64,000 nucleotides of DNA, from assembly GCF_014851395.1 (NCBI RefSeq), contig NW_024043372.1, forward strand, positions 13,320,059-13,384,058. The letters run 5' to 3'. This DNA comes from Micropterus salmoides (taxonomy: Eukaryota; Chordata; Actinopteri; Centrarchiformes; Centrarchidae). The position numbers were made by a program, and so were the translations under genes. Shown here piece by piece: positions 48,801-61,036 of this stretch. A model generated the notes under the pieces. It did not search any database. It had not been told where the DNA came from and saw nothing but the letters and a program-made list of their open reading frames with translations. Position 1 is the first letter of the stretch. Each line of letters starts with the position of its first letter.

Positions 48801-50597
48801 CAGGAAATAGCAGGCAATACTGCTTACTTGTTTGCACTGTTATAAATTAATGCAGTGAAAGGGATAAAAAAGGTTGTTTACGTTAGCTTACTGTGACAGG
48901 AGTGCAGCGCAGGAGTGTCACATACACTGCAGAGCAGCACTGTCTTTGATGACAGTAACTATGGAAATATAGACATGCTTGATGGAACTCATCACAGGAA
49001 TTATAATTTTTAAAACAGATAATTCAGAAGCAGAATGTGAGCATGGGTAGGAAAATACTAGCTCAGTGGACATTTCTGCAGTTGGGAAAAGTGATGTGAT
49101 CAGGATTTAGCAATATTTAAATCCAAATATGCTACAGTTGTTTTCTTATGTTGCCAGGCCACTGTCAACCGAATTTGATCAAACCACACATACACAGTCC
49201 TGATAAAAGCAGATTAGCTGAGTTTCTGAACGTTAATAATTCCTGAAGATGTTTTTCCCCTAAACATTAAATCTGATTTTTCCTTATTTAGTCATGAAAT
49301 TTTATGTTTGTAGAGAAATATTTAAGATTTAAAACCACATTTTCAGGGGCTGTAAATGTAATGTGTAAGATACAGCCAGAATTTTATCTTAAAACATTAA
49401 AATAATGTAAAGTATTAACAGTCAAAGACATCGATGTATTGTGTTGCAAGATATCTACAGATGTTTGCATGCTAATAAGCAAGTGCCCCCCTGTAAATCA
49501 CCTCTGTACTATACTCCCTGTCGTCAGACTGGCTTCTGTTGGTTCATTGGGAGGCTGCTGAGCCCGACTCCAGTTCTGTTCCCCGCTCTGTACTCAGTCA
49601 GCTAATAGGCCCGCTAGTGAACCAGCTAACGGCAGTTAGCAGCAGTTATGACCCAATATGTGATATGCTGCCCCTCATATGAGCATGAATTCGACAGGTG
49701 GAGAGTCGTCTCAATTCTTACACAGGGCCAGGAGCAGTGATCACAGTGACTGATTCTTGATTACTGTTTGTTTGGTAAGTGCCAGTGATTGAGCAGTTAT
49801 AGTAGTGTATGTTTAGGAGATTTAAATATGTATATAATTTAACAATAGGCTATGTTGAAAAATATACATTTGGAAGATATTTTTGGCATCTCTAAGTCAC
49901 CTAAAAAACACAAAAATGTGTTTTATATTGTGTTTTATTATTGTTAAAACAATGTTCTAAAAAGTTCACAAGTAAAATATAATTTGAATTCAATGTAGCT
50001 CAATCTGTGTTATATAAGTAAAATGTCTCCAATGACCCGAGGTATATAGGAATGTTTGGCAAAGCATGCTTTTAACTGTCAAGATCAAGTCTAAAACCTG
50101 CAGTGTGTTAAACCAATTACACACACATAAAAAGGCCCTCCTGTAATTATTTCTCACATTTCTATCAGGTGTTTCTATGTCAGGCTCGGAAGGTTGCCTT
50201 TTTGAAATTAGTTCAACGATTTAAGCGAATCCGCTAATGTGTGCCCACTTGGGAAATGTGCACTTTTGATGTAATTACTGATTAATCTCGAAATTAGTTC
50301 AAATTATTCCATCCCCAGAGGATGCAGATAAACCTGTGCCTGAGTATCCTTAAAATATCCTTTTTACATCCTCACTCACACAGACTGCCAGCACCGCAGA
50401 AGGTGAAGGGATTGGCACAATTCTTTCATTTGCAATTTCCTGACACGATGTCTGTGAAAATTGAATCCAATTTATACTAAGAGGTCTGTATCATAGAGAA
50501 AAATATGCAGACTTTAGAATAAGTGAAGTGTAAAAATTTTCAGTCTTAGCATTATGCTTATGTAAGCTCTTAACACCTGTATACTGGAGCTCAGTAC
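48801..50597. other. intergenic
   Basis: No gene. 50140-50430 is non-repetitive with homeodomain-like TAATT words and is a candidate conserved element. Confidence 0.4.
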
Positions 50598-50799
50598 CAC
50601 TGGTGGAAAGTAAATAAGTACATTTAATCAAGTACTGTACTTAAGTATAATTAAGCGAAACTTGTAATTATTTTTTAAGTATTTTCATGTTCTGCTACTG
50701 TGGTTTGTATTTCTGTCCCACTACAATTCAGATTTTTATATTACACTTTTTACTCCACAACATTAACAACTTTAGTTACTTTTAGCGATCTGAGATTAA

Positions 50800-52190
50800 A
50801 GAGGTATAATGTAGTTCTATCTCACACAGGCTCCACCCTCTACTGTACTGTATGGGTACTACCTCCTCCAATCAGAAGAACACACTTGCCCACTGAAATT
50901 TTTATTGTGCACGTAGCCGACCGATAGGACCTCGCTACCGATATGTGCGTGACATATAAATAGCAGTGTCCCTTCTGCCTCAGCATAATTTTTTCTTTTG
51001 CATCTGGGGAACTGCTCACTGAATTCACCACCTCCATGGACGGAGTTACCACAATTCATCTTTGCACCCGGGCGAGGGGAACCACGTCCTGCCCGACAAA
51101 TCCAGGCTCACCACCCAGCTGACCTGCGGCTGGAGAAGGGAGCAACTGGCCAACTATGGTAAGGCTTTTGAGAATGTGGAAACCGTTTTTTGGGTAAAAC
51201 ATGTTAACTTAAATTCCTCTAAGAGCTAACTCATCGGGTGAGGCTACGGGCTTGCCCTGCGGCATCGTGTTCACGAAGCCACTATTTGTGAATGTTGAAC
51301 TGTTTATTAAAACACATAAAATAAAATAAAATACTAATTCCCCACCACGAACCCCATCCCATCGTTGAACGCGCCGCTGCATCCCGGAACGTTCACTGAC
51401 CCTAAGCTAATGGTTCGCCTGTGGGCCACGCCGTTCTCCCAGCCAGAACCGAGTGAGATGGTGGGTGAGACCTGGGCGTCCACCTCGCTAGCTTGACCAT
51501 CCAGTCCATGCTGCCAGAATTATCCGCTTCCAGAACCTGGTAGCCGAGAAACAAGCTGCTCTTACCGTGGAAAAAGGACAATGCAGCAGTCTACTGTAAC
51601 CCTGTATTTCCAGCGCGCTCACGGGGGCTCATACGGGCGTGTTGCTAGCTCACCGGCAGTGAAAGCATGTTCCATAAACAGAAATGCCGCCCTCACGACA
51701 TCTATTTGACGAGTGGCTCATAGCGCCGTTTTGCAGCAGGCAACCCTGTCCACCCTGTCGCTGCTTCACATGGAAGCTGTGAGCTTGAGGCTGAAGTCAA
51801 CACTGGGGACACACCTACCACAGTCACAGCAGCTGTGGTACATTCAAGGAAACCATGGCCCTGCTCTGCCTTTTCGAAAAACGGCCCATGGTGCATTCAT
51901 GGACACTATAGACTTTTTGATTGCAGCCCCTTCGAAAGTCTCAGCCTTATTTATGCATTTTTTTTAAAAAAGGTGGCAGAGGGAGAGAGGCTGATGCACA
52001 CCACCAGACCTCCTCCCTCCGTTATGTGTCCAGCAAGCAATTATCCGGGTCATGTTTCTTGTGTACACAATGAAAATGATGTGAATGTTTAACTGACTAA
52101 CTGACACAGTAAATTCCTAAAGAGCATTCTCCTCCCCACTGAACCCCCTCCATCTTCGGCCCGGGGTGTAATGCACTCCAGCCTCCACAA
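50800..52190. other. GC-richer unassigned block inside the composite insertion
   Basis: Noticeably richer in C, G and CpG than the surroundings. Contains a TATA-like ACATATAAATAGCAG at about 50952 and no open frame above 85 codons. Not similar by eye to the sequence at 53457-53800, so not an obvious matching 5' LTR. Part may be decayed 5' retrotransposon sequence. Confidence 0.35.
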
Positions 52191-52196
52191 AACTGC

Positions 52197-53393
52197 ATGT
52201 TTGCTGATGTTATCAAACAGCATCCCTACCGCGCTAATCAGGTGAAGCGTGAGTTAATGAGAACAGAAGCAGAATACTTTCTGCAAAACGGCCTGGCCAC
52301 ACCTAGTTCTTGCCCCTTGAGCTCTCCCTGTCTTGTCGAGGCTAAGTCTGATGGTTCCCCTAGGTTTATAACTGACTTCCGTAAAGTGAACGCAGTTGCT
52401 GTTCAGGACTCGTACTCCCTACCCCGGATGGAGCACTGTGTTGATAATTTAGGCCAAATATGTCAGCAAATTAGACCTGCTCAAGTTCCCTTAACAGACC
52501 AAAATCCAAAATAGCTGCATTTGTTACCCCTGACCACTTCCTGCAGTACACCGTCATTTGGCATGTGCAACGCACCCGCTACCTTTCAGAGATTAGTGAA
52601 CACTCTCCTGGTCGGGTTACCTAACTGTAATGCCTACCTTGACGATCTGATTATTTACACTAGCACTTGGGAGGAACACATGCGGGTCCTTGACCAAGTT
52701 TTCACTCGGCAGAACCTAGCTAAATGTGACTTTGGGAAAGGCACTGTCACGTATCTAGGGAGACAGGTGGGGCAAGGCCAAGTGTGCCCAGTGGAGGCCA
52801 AAGTCTCAGCAATAACAGATTGCCCCGTACCACCCACTAGAAAAGCCCTTCGTCAGTTCCTAGGCATGACAGGTTACTACAGGAGTTTCTGTCGCAATTT
52901 TTCCACCACTGTCCACCCTCTAACCAATCTGCTCAGTCCCAGAGTAGATTTGTTTGGACTCCGGAATGTCAACATGCTTTTGACAGTGTTAAAGCTCTTT
53001 TAAGCCACGCTCCTGTGCTCTTTTAAACTAGAGGTCGACGCCGGTGCTGTGGGAGCTGGCGCAATTCTGTTGCAGGAGGATGTCGCTGGTGTGGACCACC
53101 CAGCGTGTTATTTTTCACGTAAGTTCAACAAGCACCAGGTCAGGTACTCAACTATTGAAAAGGAAACTCTTCCTTTGTTGTTGGCACTCCAACATTTTGA
53201 AGTATATGCTGGGTCCAGTTCTCTGCCAGTTGTAATTTTCACTGATCATAACCCGCTTGTCTTTCTGACCCGCATGTACAACCACAACCGGCGTCTCATG
53301 CGGTGGGCGCTGTTCATGCAAGACCTCAACCTAGAAATCCGGAATAAAAAAGGTTCTGAAAATGTATTTGCAGATGCATTATCTAGATTGTAG
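52197..53393 (+). pseudogene. Ty3/gypsy reverse transcriptase-RNase H relic (Gmr1-like)
   Basis: Encodes decayed pol: KQHPYRANQVKREL, then FITDFRKVNAV (RT), FGMCNAPATFQRLVN, YLDD catalytic box in NAYLDDLIIYTSTWEEHM, VTYLGRQVGQGQV, RQFLGMTGYYRSFCRNFS, then RNase H with GAGAILLQEDVAGVDHP, FSRKFNKHQVRYSTIEKE, FTDHNPLVFL and NVFADALSRL at the stop (53393). Several frameshifts, a stop near 52512 and internal deletions (including around the first catalytic Asp block and after FTR) make it non-functional. No gag, protease or integrase seen. RNase H is the last domain, as in Gmr1-type elements, where integrase precedes RT. Confidence 0.88.
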
Positions 53394-53456
53394 TTGTTCT
53401 TGAGGTTGTGTGGTTGTAACTTGAAAACCTTAGTTTGCATTTTAAGTGTGGGAGTG

Positions 53457-53800
53457 TTACGGCTGCCGCCATTTGTATGTGTTTAACTGACACTGTTTGT
53501 AGTGATATGCTAATCAGGCTGTGTGGCTCCTTGCTGAAGATTGGTCTGGCAACTGCCAGCCCCGCCTATATCCTGTTTGTCGTCTGAGGATGCCAATCGG
53601 AGCGGCACTCCTCACTTCCTCCAATCCCGTAGCTGCCAGCAAGACCGCTCCCCCTTCAAATAGGATGCCATCCTGCTGTTCCAGGCAGCTCTCATTCTTG
53701 TGATTAGACCAGACAACAAGTCTCTTCCAGAGGTGCAGCCCGCTGCGCTTTGTCACAGCGAACAGTGGCTCATCCTCCCAGCAGCAGCTCGCCATTATGA
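53457..53800 (+). mobile_element. probable 3' LTR of the gypsy element (end undefined)
   Basis: A purine-rich AAGTGTGGGAG at 53445-53455 just precedes TGTTACGGCTGCCGCC, the expected polypurine tract/LTR junction. The matching end (…CA) and a 5' LTR partner were not identified. Confidence 0.5.
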
Positions 53801-54400
53801 CCATTATGTTTACCTTAGAATGAAACATTTATATCTACATAACCGCGGGCACCCCCTTCCATGGACGTCACCATGTTGCATCGTTGTGTTTCTACAGTAG
53901 CTGAAAACGGACAAACAGCGCTACAGAGCGCATTTCGTCACTACGTGCTTCTTGTTCTACTTCTGGTAGAATTCAGGCAGTGCAGACACTTATCACCATG
54001 TTGAATACGTACGTTAGAAGAAGAAGAAGTAGTAATAATATACTGCATATAAGTTTTGCATCGGAGCAATATTTTCAACTATTAGATGGTGGATGAGAAA
54101 CAGTGACAGTGTTTCACACTCTTACATTTTCCATATTATCTGTCAGTGGCCAAGTCACAATAACATATGGTTTTACTGAATAATTAAGTAAATATAATTT
54201 CTTAATAAATATACCAAAAGAAACCTCATTTCTTGACTGGTCACTCTCTGCTGTCTCAGAAGAGACACCTTTTGTGCTGTGTCAGCCACCGTAGCTGTCC
54301 TACGCTCTTTGAAAGGGTAGGGGGCAGTGGTAGACAGGACAGATAGTTTCAATTCATAACCCACACCACTAGATGCCACTAAATCTTACACACTGAACCT
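53801..54400 (-). mobile_element. TTAA-bounded dispersed fish repeat
   Basis: On the minus strand it starts AGGTTCAGTGTGTAAGATTT, AGTGGCATCTAGTGGTG and later has GTTTTCAGCTACTGTAGAAA, CACAACGATGCAACATGGTG and TTATGTAGATATAAATG, the order of a very common teleost repeat beginning TTAAAGGT(C/T)CAGTGTGTA. Its far terminus is not seen, so it is truncated or interrupted. Confidence 0.65.
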
Positions 54401-54502
54401 TTAAGTAAACTTTTGAATGCACAACTTTTACTTGTTAAAAAGTATTTCTACACTGTGGTATTTCTAAACTTTTACTTAAGTAGTACTTGCAAAGTACCCT
54501 GG

Positions 54503-55859
54503 AAAGGAGTATGGAGCAGAGTGTTTGTGCTTTTATCTAGGATGCCACTAAAACAGTGTTAAAAGTGTTTATTTTTTCATTTTCAAAAGGTGTTACAGGA
54601 TCTCCATCAAACTGAATAAATCATAACCTCTCAGGGATTATTCATGCAGTTATGTGGTGTTAATGGAGAAGATGGAGAGTCTATCTGAGGCGGAACGGGC
54701 CTGTGAATGGCCACTGAGCTAAGGCATGCACCGCACGTTGGGCCTGCCAGGGAAAATAAAGTTCACCAGATCACAGTTCACTCTGGTCCTGTATGTAATC
54801 AGTCAGTGGTGGGGCCTGTCTGTCAGCCCCCTGACAGCTGCCTGTGCCGTTAAATGTGCAGAGATCAGTGGTCGTCAGAGCCCTTCGTGTGACAGCCTCT
54901 AAACGAGGACTTTAAATTAGTTCCATGGGTGGTGGAGCATTTCGCTTGAGGTAAGCTCTCTCTCTCTCTACACACACACACCCACACATAGACCCCACAA
55001 ACTTCTATTTCCATCACCACCTCCCGTTCCTCTGCTCCGGCTGCCACTACCAAACACTCCCTGTGATTACATATCATTAATGGCTCTCTTCACCTGATAT
55101 TCCAGTCTGTCTGTCACAGTACTTCTCCCGTCCCGCTGTGGACGCTAGATGCTCTGCTCACAGGAGACGCACAACTATGTTCTATATCAAAAAGACAACA
55201 GAATTTTGTTGTGCAGTGGAATGAATTAGTATGAGGGATCATTCCTACCTACCATTTAACTCTCAACCTTGTTTCCTAGAAATTACATTTACATACAACT
55301 AATTCGCAACAGGAAATACACTCAGACACCATCTGTCTCTTGTGCAGAAAGGCATTCAACCCCCTCTATAATTGGTTTGAGATTATAGCCAAATGTTGAA
55401 AAGGTGTAAATATATCAATCTCTCCAAGACGTATAATCTTTACTCAATAGTGTTACTGTCGGTAAACAGTCTGTGGAAATGTCTCACTTCCTGATTTTCT
55501 AAAAACATCGACAGTATAGTTTGTGTCATCTGTCCTTGTGATAAGGAAGCTAAAGTTACACTAAAATTATACTGAAATTAGCCAATTGTTCTCTGTCTCA
55601 TTAACGCAACAACGAAAAAATGGCTCCAGCGATTTCTATACATACAGTCAAATACAAGACACACAGAGGCATGTAAAGGATCCGCTACACAGTGTTTCTC
55701 TTGTAGGGAAAGGAATTGTTGTAACACACAAAAAAAAAGGTACACGAGCGGTGCACCAGCTTAAAGTTCCTTACTTATCAGAGACATGGAGGCTACTACT
55801 GAACAATGGCTTAATTATGGCAGAGGGACCAAACTGTGAAGCTTCATTTCCACCAAGAA
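54503..55859. other. intergenic
   Basis: A short TC/CA-rich tract at 54956-54987. No gene. Confidence 0.45.
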
Positions 55860-56050
55860 ATAGCAGAAGTCGGCAGTGTACAAGCATTTCAGGTACACCA
55901 AGACTGACCAGGGCGTTACTGAAGATGACGGATAACCTGTTAAAAAAACTTCCCGTTAAAAGGTTTCTGATAAAGGAGCAAATACCTACATCAAATTTGA
56001 TGCAGCACCTGCAGGATCACCACCCAGCTTTGCCTGCCCAACTGAGTTAA
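55860..56050 (+). pseudogene. hAT transposase BED zinc-finger relic
   Basis: From 55870 one frame reads SAVYKHFRYTKTDQGVTEDDG and then hits a stop; after a frameshift another reads TSNLMQHLQDHHPALPAQLS. Together they match the layout of the BED finger of ZBED/hAT transposases (aromatic-KHF-Y, then NTSNL.QHL..HHP). The two Cys ligands expected after EDDG are gone (the frame reads PVKKTSR). The rest of the transposase is absent. Confidence 0.7.
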
Positions 56051-57082
56051 AAAACGTGGCAAGTTGGTAGGGAATTAAATGTGAACGTGTCACTTAAAAT
56101 CGATGCCGTAGCGGTGAGAGTCAGGCTTTCAGTGAAGCGTAAACAAACAAAGCAGCATGTAACCTTTCAGCTCCACAGCAACGACAGCACCGTTGCGCTA
56201 TGAAACCTATTATTTTCAATGGCTTGTGCCAAGCCATGGTGGTTTGTTGCTGCATCAAGCAACACGCAACGCATCACTTGGCGAGCTCGTGCGCACGCCA
56301 CTGTCAAAGTAGTTGAACTTTTGCGCTGAACCCAGCTTCCAGCGCAGCGCAAATCGCTTATTTTCTGAAAGGGCCTTTATGGAAGACAGAACATAGTCCT
56401 CTCAAGACCTTCAGTCACTGAACATTTAACGTTACATCCTGTTGCTTCCTCCTGTCTGTGTTGAGAAAATGTTAGGCTTTTAATGTTAATATGCCAGGTG
56501 TAAAACATCAGGAGCTTATAAACTTCCAGGACTACAAATTACCTGCATTTAAGTTATTAATAATGTTACATGAGAGATGTTCTCAAATTCTTTCTATCAT
56601 TTTCACTAAAACTTAGCTTATATATATATATATATATGAGAGTTGATGACAATAATAGTTTAGTTTATTCTCCTCCTTAATAACAATTTCCCCTGGGGGA
56701 AAAATAATATTCATCTTATATTAATAATACTACTTAAATATTATAGACGTATAATTGTTAATGTAATTAAATATTAAAAATCAACTTATGTAATTACTAG
56801 TGTTGTTAAATTAATTAATGCATAATAATCGTGATAATTGTGATAATCATGAAACTGTGATTATTCCTCTGACCATAATCAACCAACAAAATCTATAATC
56901 GTCCCTAATTCTGAACCCTGATCAGTTCAACCGCTGAATGATGTTTATGGGTGAGAGAGCATTGATCTGTGTGTGTGAGGGAGCACCGTGAGTTAGAGCC
57001 TGTGGAGACCTCGCTCATAGTCCATAAATATGATTCATGAACGTGTTTGTGTTATGGATAGTTATCAGCAAACGATAGCTTA
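56051..57082. other. intergenic with GC-rich repeat at 56165-56360 and (TA)n at 56619-56637
   Basis: 56165-56360 (CCTATTATTTTCAATGGCTT, GCAACACGCAACGCATCA, GCGCTGAACCCAGC) resembles a dispersed repeat; class unknown. No gene. Confidence 0.4.
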
Positions 57083-57359
57083 AAGATGGGGTAGGCAAAA
57101 TATTTTAGAAGCATTTTTTGTTATATTTGTTGAAGTTCTCTTTACATCCCGAGAGCAATCAATAAATCAAAAGCTCTGACACAAAAGTAAAAAAAAAATC
57201 CACTATTTGCAGGACTGTAATGCCCGGACAATTATTGCACAGGAAAATGCAATTTGGGGGAGTGGCTTTGGAGGGAGGCTTGATGGGATTTTTTCAGTTG
57301 GATACTATTAAAAATCTTGCTGTCTCTTGCTAGTTCTCCAACGTTGCCTACCCCATCTA
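57083..57359. mobile_element. miniature inverted-repeat element, TTA-flanked
   Basis: Ends AAGATGGGGTAGGCAA and (reverse complement) TAGATGGGGTAGGCAA, 15/16. Flanked by TTA at 57080-57082 and 57360-57362, compatible with PIF/Harbinger. 277 bp, non-coding. Confidence 0.75.
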
Positions 57360-57362
57360 TTA

Positions 57363-57793
57363 CTGTATTGCTCAAACTAAACTGCTAAAGTGCAGAAGTT
57401 CTTCATCTGGCGTTGGTGGGAGCAGCTTCAGGTGCATCACCACCTCCTTCTGGACTGAAAGAGGGCCGACCCTGATTTGCATGAAGCATAGGAAAACAAC
57501 AAAGGACTGTGATCAGACGTTAAACTATTCCTTTAACCTTTGATAACCTGTATGCATGTGCTAATCTTAGCAGAACTAGTCTCAGGTATTATTCGTCTTT
57601 GAAATGGAATGAACTGCGAACTCCCTCAAGCCAAACGCTTTCTTTCCCTTTAGGAATTAAGTTTTTTATCTGATGTTTTTTATGACTCTTGTAATAGTTT
57701 TTATTCATTCTATTCTTTTCACTTGTTTGTTGATTGTCTGGCTTTAGACAAATTGTTCTTATATGCCTGTTGTGTGGTTGTTTGACTTTGAAT
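57363..57793. other. intergenic
   Basis: Nothing recognised. Confidence 0.5.
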
Positions 57794-57801
57794 GTCTCAA
57801 T

Positions 57802-58013
57802 TAGGGCTGCAACTAAAGATAATTTTTAATGTTTATTAATCCTTCGATTATTTTCTCAATGAATTGTTTAAATTGTTTGGTCTATAAAATGTTGATCAGT
57901 GTTTCCAAAGCCCAAGATGGCATCCCCAAATGTCTTGTTTTGTTCACAACCCAAATATATTCAGCGTACTGAATTTAATATTTGACACATATATATTACT
58001 AGTTGCAGCTCTA
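57802..58013. mobile_element. hAT-type miniature element with 8-bp TSD
   Basis: Ends TAGGGCTGCAACTA and (reverse complement) TAGAGCTGCAACTA, 13/14; TSD GTCTCAAT (57794-57801) and ATCTCAAT (58014-58021), 7/8. Same family as 48536. Confidence 0.85.
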
Positions 58014-58021
58014 ATCTCAAT

Positions 58022-59381
58022 GAGACTACCAGATTAAATAAAGTTACTTATTATCAACAGGTGCAATGTGAGTGGAGCATAAAGAAGGAAAAACATACAG
58101 AAAAAAAAAGAGTAAACAGCTTCTTTTGCACAAGTTCAGAAACATAATTCACTTGTGACAGAAAGAACAAAAGAGTTTTTTTTTTCTGACAAACCAGCAA
58201 GGCAATCTTAAGAATGGATGCCCCTTCACCATTAATCCTGTGCAAATTTCTTTAAAATCTAACCCCAAGTGGTCTCCATAATCTAGGATTACATCGTGTA
58301 GCAAAGGAAAAAAGAGGCAATCAATCTTCTTTAAAAGGTTTTAATCCTTTATGAAATAGATTGGATTATTTCCTTGGATATGGCTTCAGGACTTGGATTT
58401 AGTTCCCCTGGAGTTTCAGTGCTAGCTCTATGCATTTCCCTCTCTCCCTCGGTCCCTCTCACTCTCCGCCAGGGGATCCTTGATTTATAGATATCATTTG
58501 ACCTGTTAAGGCAACAGTCTGCCAAAAGTCCAAGATTAAGTGCCAATGTCTCCGCTGACAGGGGTTCCTGCTGCTAATTTTACATGATCTATGGGGCTAA
58601 TACCTGTTCTCCATCCAACCCTCTACGTTCTGTAGGGGGTCAGAGAGAAACTGCCTATACTTCAAACCATCAAGCATTTATTAGAGCCAGTTTTGGCACT
58701 CGGCTCGAAAACCTAGAAAGAGAATCTTGGTCGATATTACAGATGCCCTCCAAGAATAACTTTGCAGGGGGATGTAACAGGTGTACCTCCTCCACAGTTT
58801 CAAAGTGTCTCCTATCTGTGGATTCTTCAAACCATCCTCATACATTTCTGTGGATTGCTACAGCGTATCCATGTATGTGGTGACACTAAAATACAGTGTG
58901 AGAGATATAACTGTGTCCCAATTTAAGACCTTCAAAATCCACACATTGAGAAAAAAATATGCTGTAATGAGTCGGACAGGGTTGACCCATTTCAAATGCT
59001 CTTTCAAAAGTTGCAGCCAGACACATTGTATCATTTGTGACCCTCAGCATCCCAAAATCCACATCTGCAAGTCACTTCTTTAATCGTGCTTTCAGACCGT
59101 CCTCGTCAACTGGTATTATCAGGATGTGACACAAAGTGGATTTGTTATAAATCTGAGACGCACACTGTAGCAGCTATTAACATTTTAAAGATAATAATTT
59201 AATAAATTTACCACAACGTGTCCTGCAAACTCTGGTCCCATGGAACTCCAATGATCAGTAGTTGCCCTGGAGGAAATTTGACAAGGACTCCTCAAATATC
59301 AACAGTTCAGTTTTGGTCATCCAGTGTACAAAGAGTACAGACGTAAACTGTATGTAGCTACCAAAGTACGCACTAAACTGT
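58022..59381. other. intergenic
   Basis: No gene; frames of 99-100 codons at 58584 and 58781 have no domain. Confidence 0.45.
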
Positions 59382-59389
59382 GTGTAGGG

Positions 59390-59707
59390 CAGTGGTGGAC
59401 AAAGTATTCAGATTTTACTACAGTACTAATGCATCACTGTAAAAATACTCTGTCACAAGTGAAAGTACTACAATGAAAATGTTACTTTAGTAAAAGTATG
59501 TAAGTATAATCAGGAAAATGTCCCCTGTGACTGTTAAACTGCCACTGTGTAGTTAAGTATAAAGTACAACACCCTCTGAGGTGTAGTGGAGTAGAAATTG
59601 TGACAAAAGTGGCATGACAAGAAAATACTCAAGTAAAGTACAAATACCTCTAACTTGTACTTAAGTACAGTACTTGAGTAAATGTACTTAGTTAATGTCC
59701 ACCACTG
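59390..59707. mobile_element. complete hAT-type miniature element
   Basis: Perfect 12-bp terminal inverted repeats CAGTGGTGGACA / TGTCCACCACTG; 318 bp. TSD GTGTAGGG (59382-59389) and TAGTAGGG (59708-59715), 6/8. Inner TACTTAAGTACAGTACTTGA relates it to the 2314 family. Confidence 0.88.
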
Positions 59708-59715
59708 TAGTAGGG

Positions 59716-60584
59716 TTTGTCAGTGCCATGTTTGTGTGGCAGCTCAGACCCTGACTGGTGTCCTCTGTGCATTAATGAAGTGGGGTCATACAGCCTCGGG
59801 ATAAGCATAAATTTTTATCTCAATATTTTAAACTCACAGTTTTGTTTTTACCACAGCCTTCCCACCGTGGGCAAATTTGCAGTGACTTGTATCTACTTGT
59901 GTCTTTGCATTACCTTTATATGCATTTTATATGCATGTTTATGTTCTGTCTGAACACACTTTTATACCTGCAGGCAACATGTTTGTAGGTTGCACCCTTT
60001 GAAGGAGACAATTCCTATACAGAGCGAAAACTATAGACAGAGAGAGAGAATGAAGGTGAAGAGAAACAGGTACAACATGATTCACAGATTACCTTTTGGC
60101 ACACAACATGACTGAAATGCATAGTGTGTTAATGACTGATGCCTTCTTTACACCAGACTCATCTATTATTCTCTGCCCTCCTAACAGACTTATGATAACT
60201 AACAACAATAAAATCTCCATGCTCTAAGTGACTTTTTACTATTTTCTTATTAATGACCCAAGAGTTAAACTTGAGAGGAACTAACAAAAAAAACAGTGAC
60301 ATCTTGTAGTAAAACATGATACATCTGTGAATCAGGCAAATACACTGTAAGCTAGGACAGACTGTAAATCTAGGAGTAGTTTGGCTTCAAGTTCATTTCA
60401 CACTGTAAATGGCCACGAGCTTTAGAGAGAGACATCTTAAAGATAATGCATGTAATAGTGAAATGATAATGTCAAAAATTCTGTGTAATTTTGTTATCAA
60501 AATTAGGAACACCTTTGTCAGTCATGATGAACAGAGATTGTCCTCAGCTCCAATGACGCATGTTTACATTCAAGTGACAAAGGC
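59716..60584. other. intergenic
   Basis: Nothing recognised. Confidence 0.5.
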
Positions 60585-60592
60585 CTCAAGAC

Positions 60593-61028
60593 CACGGGTT
60601 TTGAAAGTGCGAGGCGGGCCTCCCTAGGGGGGCTCCAAACAGTTTCAGGGGAGGCTCAGTGAATGGAAGTGAAACAATACTTATTGCATTAGTTATCAAA
60701 AGGAGATCACATAGAATAGCTATGTGTGAGTTTAGAGATAACTTATTTTTTGGGAGGTGTTTTCGCCTCAGAGTCAGAAACTAATAAATGCCTTAAGACA
60801 GACCTGTTTTAAAACTATTTGGTGTAGTAAAAAGTTATGTCAAACAGCAATATTAGGCTAATCTGGTTTAAATGTTGTGTGTCTGTGGGATCAAATAATG
60901 TAATCATGATCCCATCTAGGAATTGAGCGAAACTTTCCAAATAAACTAAAGATGTGGTGTGGGAGGGGTGCCGTTTCCCAAGCTTTGTCTGAAGGGAGGC
61001 CTGCAGTCTCAGACTTTGAAAACCCCTG
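60593..61028. mobile_element. hAT-type element with 8-bp TSD
   Basis: Ends CACGGGTTTTGAAAG and (reverse complement) CAGGGGTTTTCAAAG, extending into GGCGGGCCTCCCT / CTGCAGGCCTCCCT. TSD CTCAAGAC (60585-60592) and CTCTAGAC (61029-61036), 7/8. 436 bp, no transposase. Confidence 0.87.
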
Positions 61029-61036
61029 CTCTAGAC

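Larger units (their letters stand above)
50598..54502. mobile_element. hAT-type element split by a composite insertion
   Basis: 50598-50795 (CACTGGTGGAAAGTAAATAAG...TTTTTACTCCACAAC...TTAGTTACTTTTAG) is the left part and 54405-54502 (TTTTGAATGCACAACTTTTA...ACACTGTGGTATTTC...ACTTAAGTAG) the right part of the same family as 2314-2733. Between them lies about 3.6 kb bounded by TTAA at 50796-50799 and 54401-54404. Confidence 0.72.

Noticed and set aside
50820..51060. 5' LTR of the gypsy element
   Set aside because: Has a TATA-like box, but by eye shares no alignment with the sequence after the polypurine tract at 53457.
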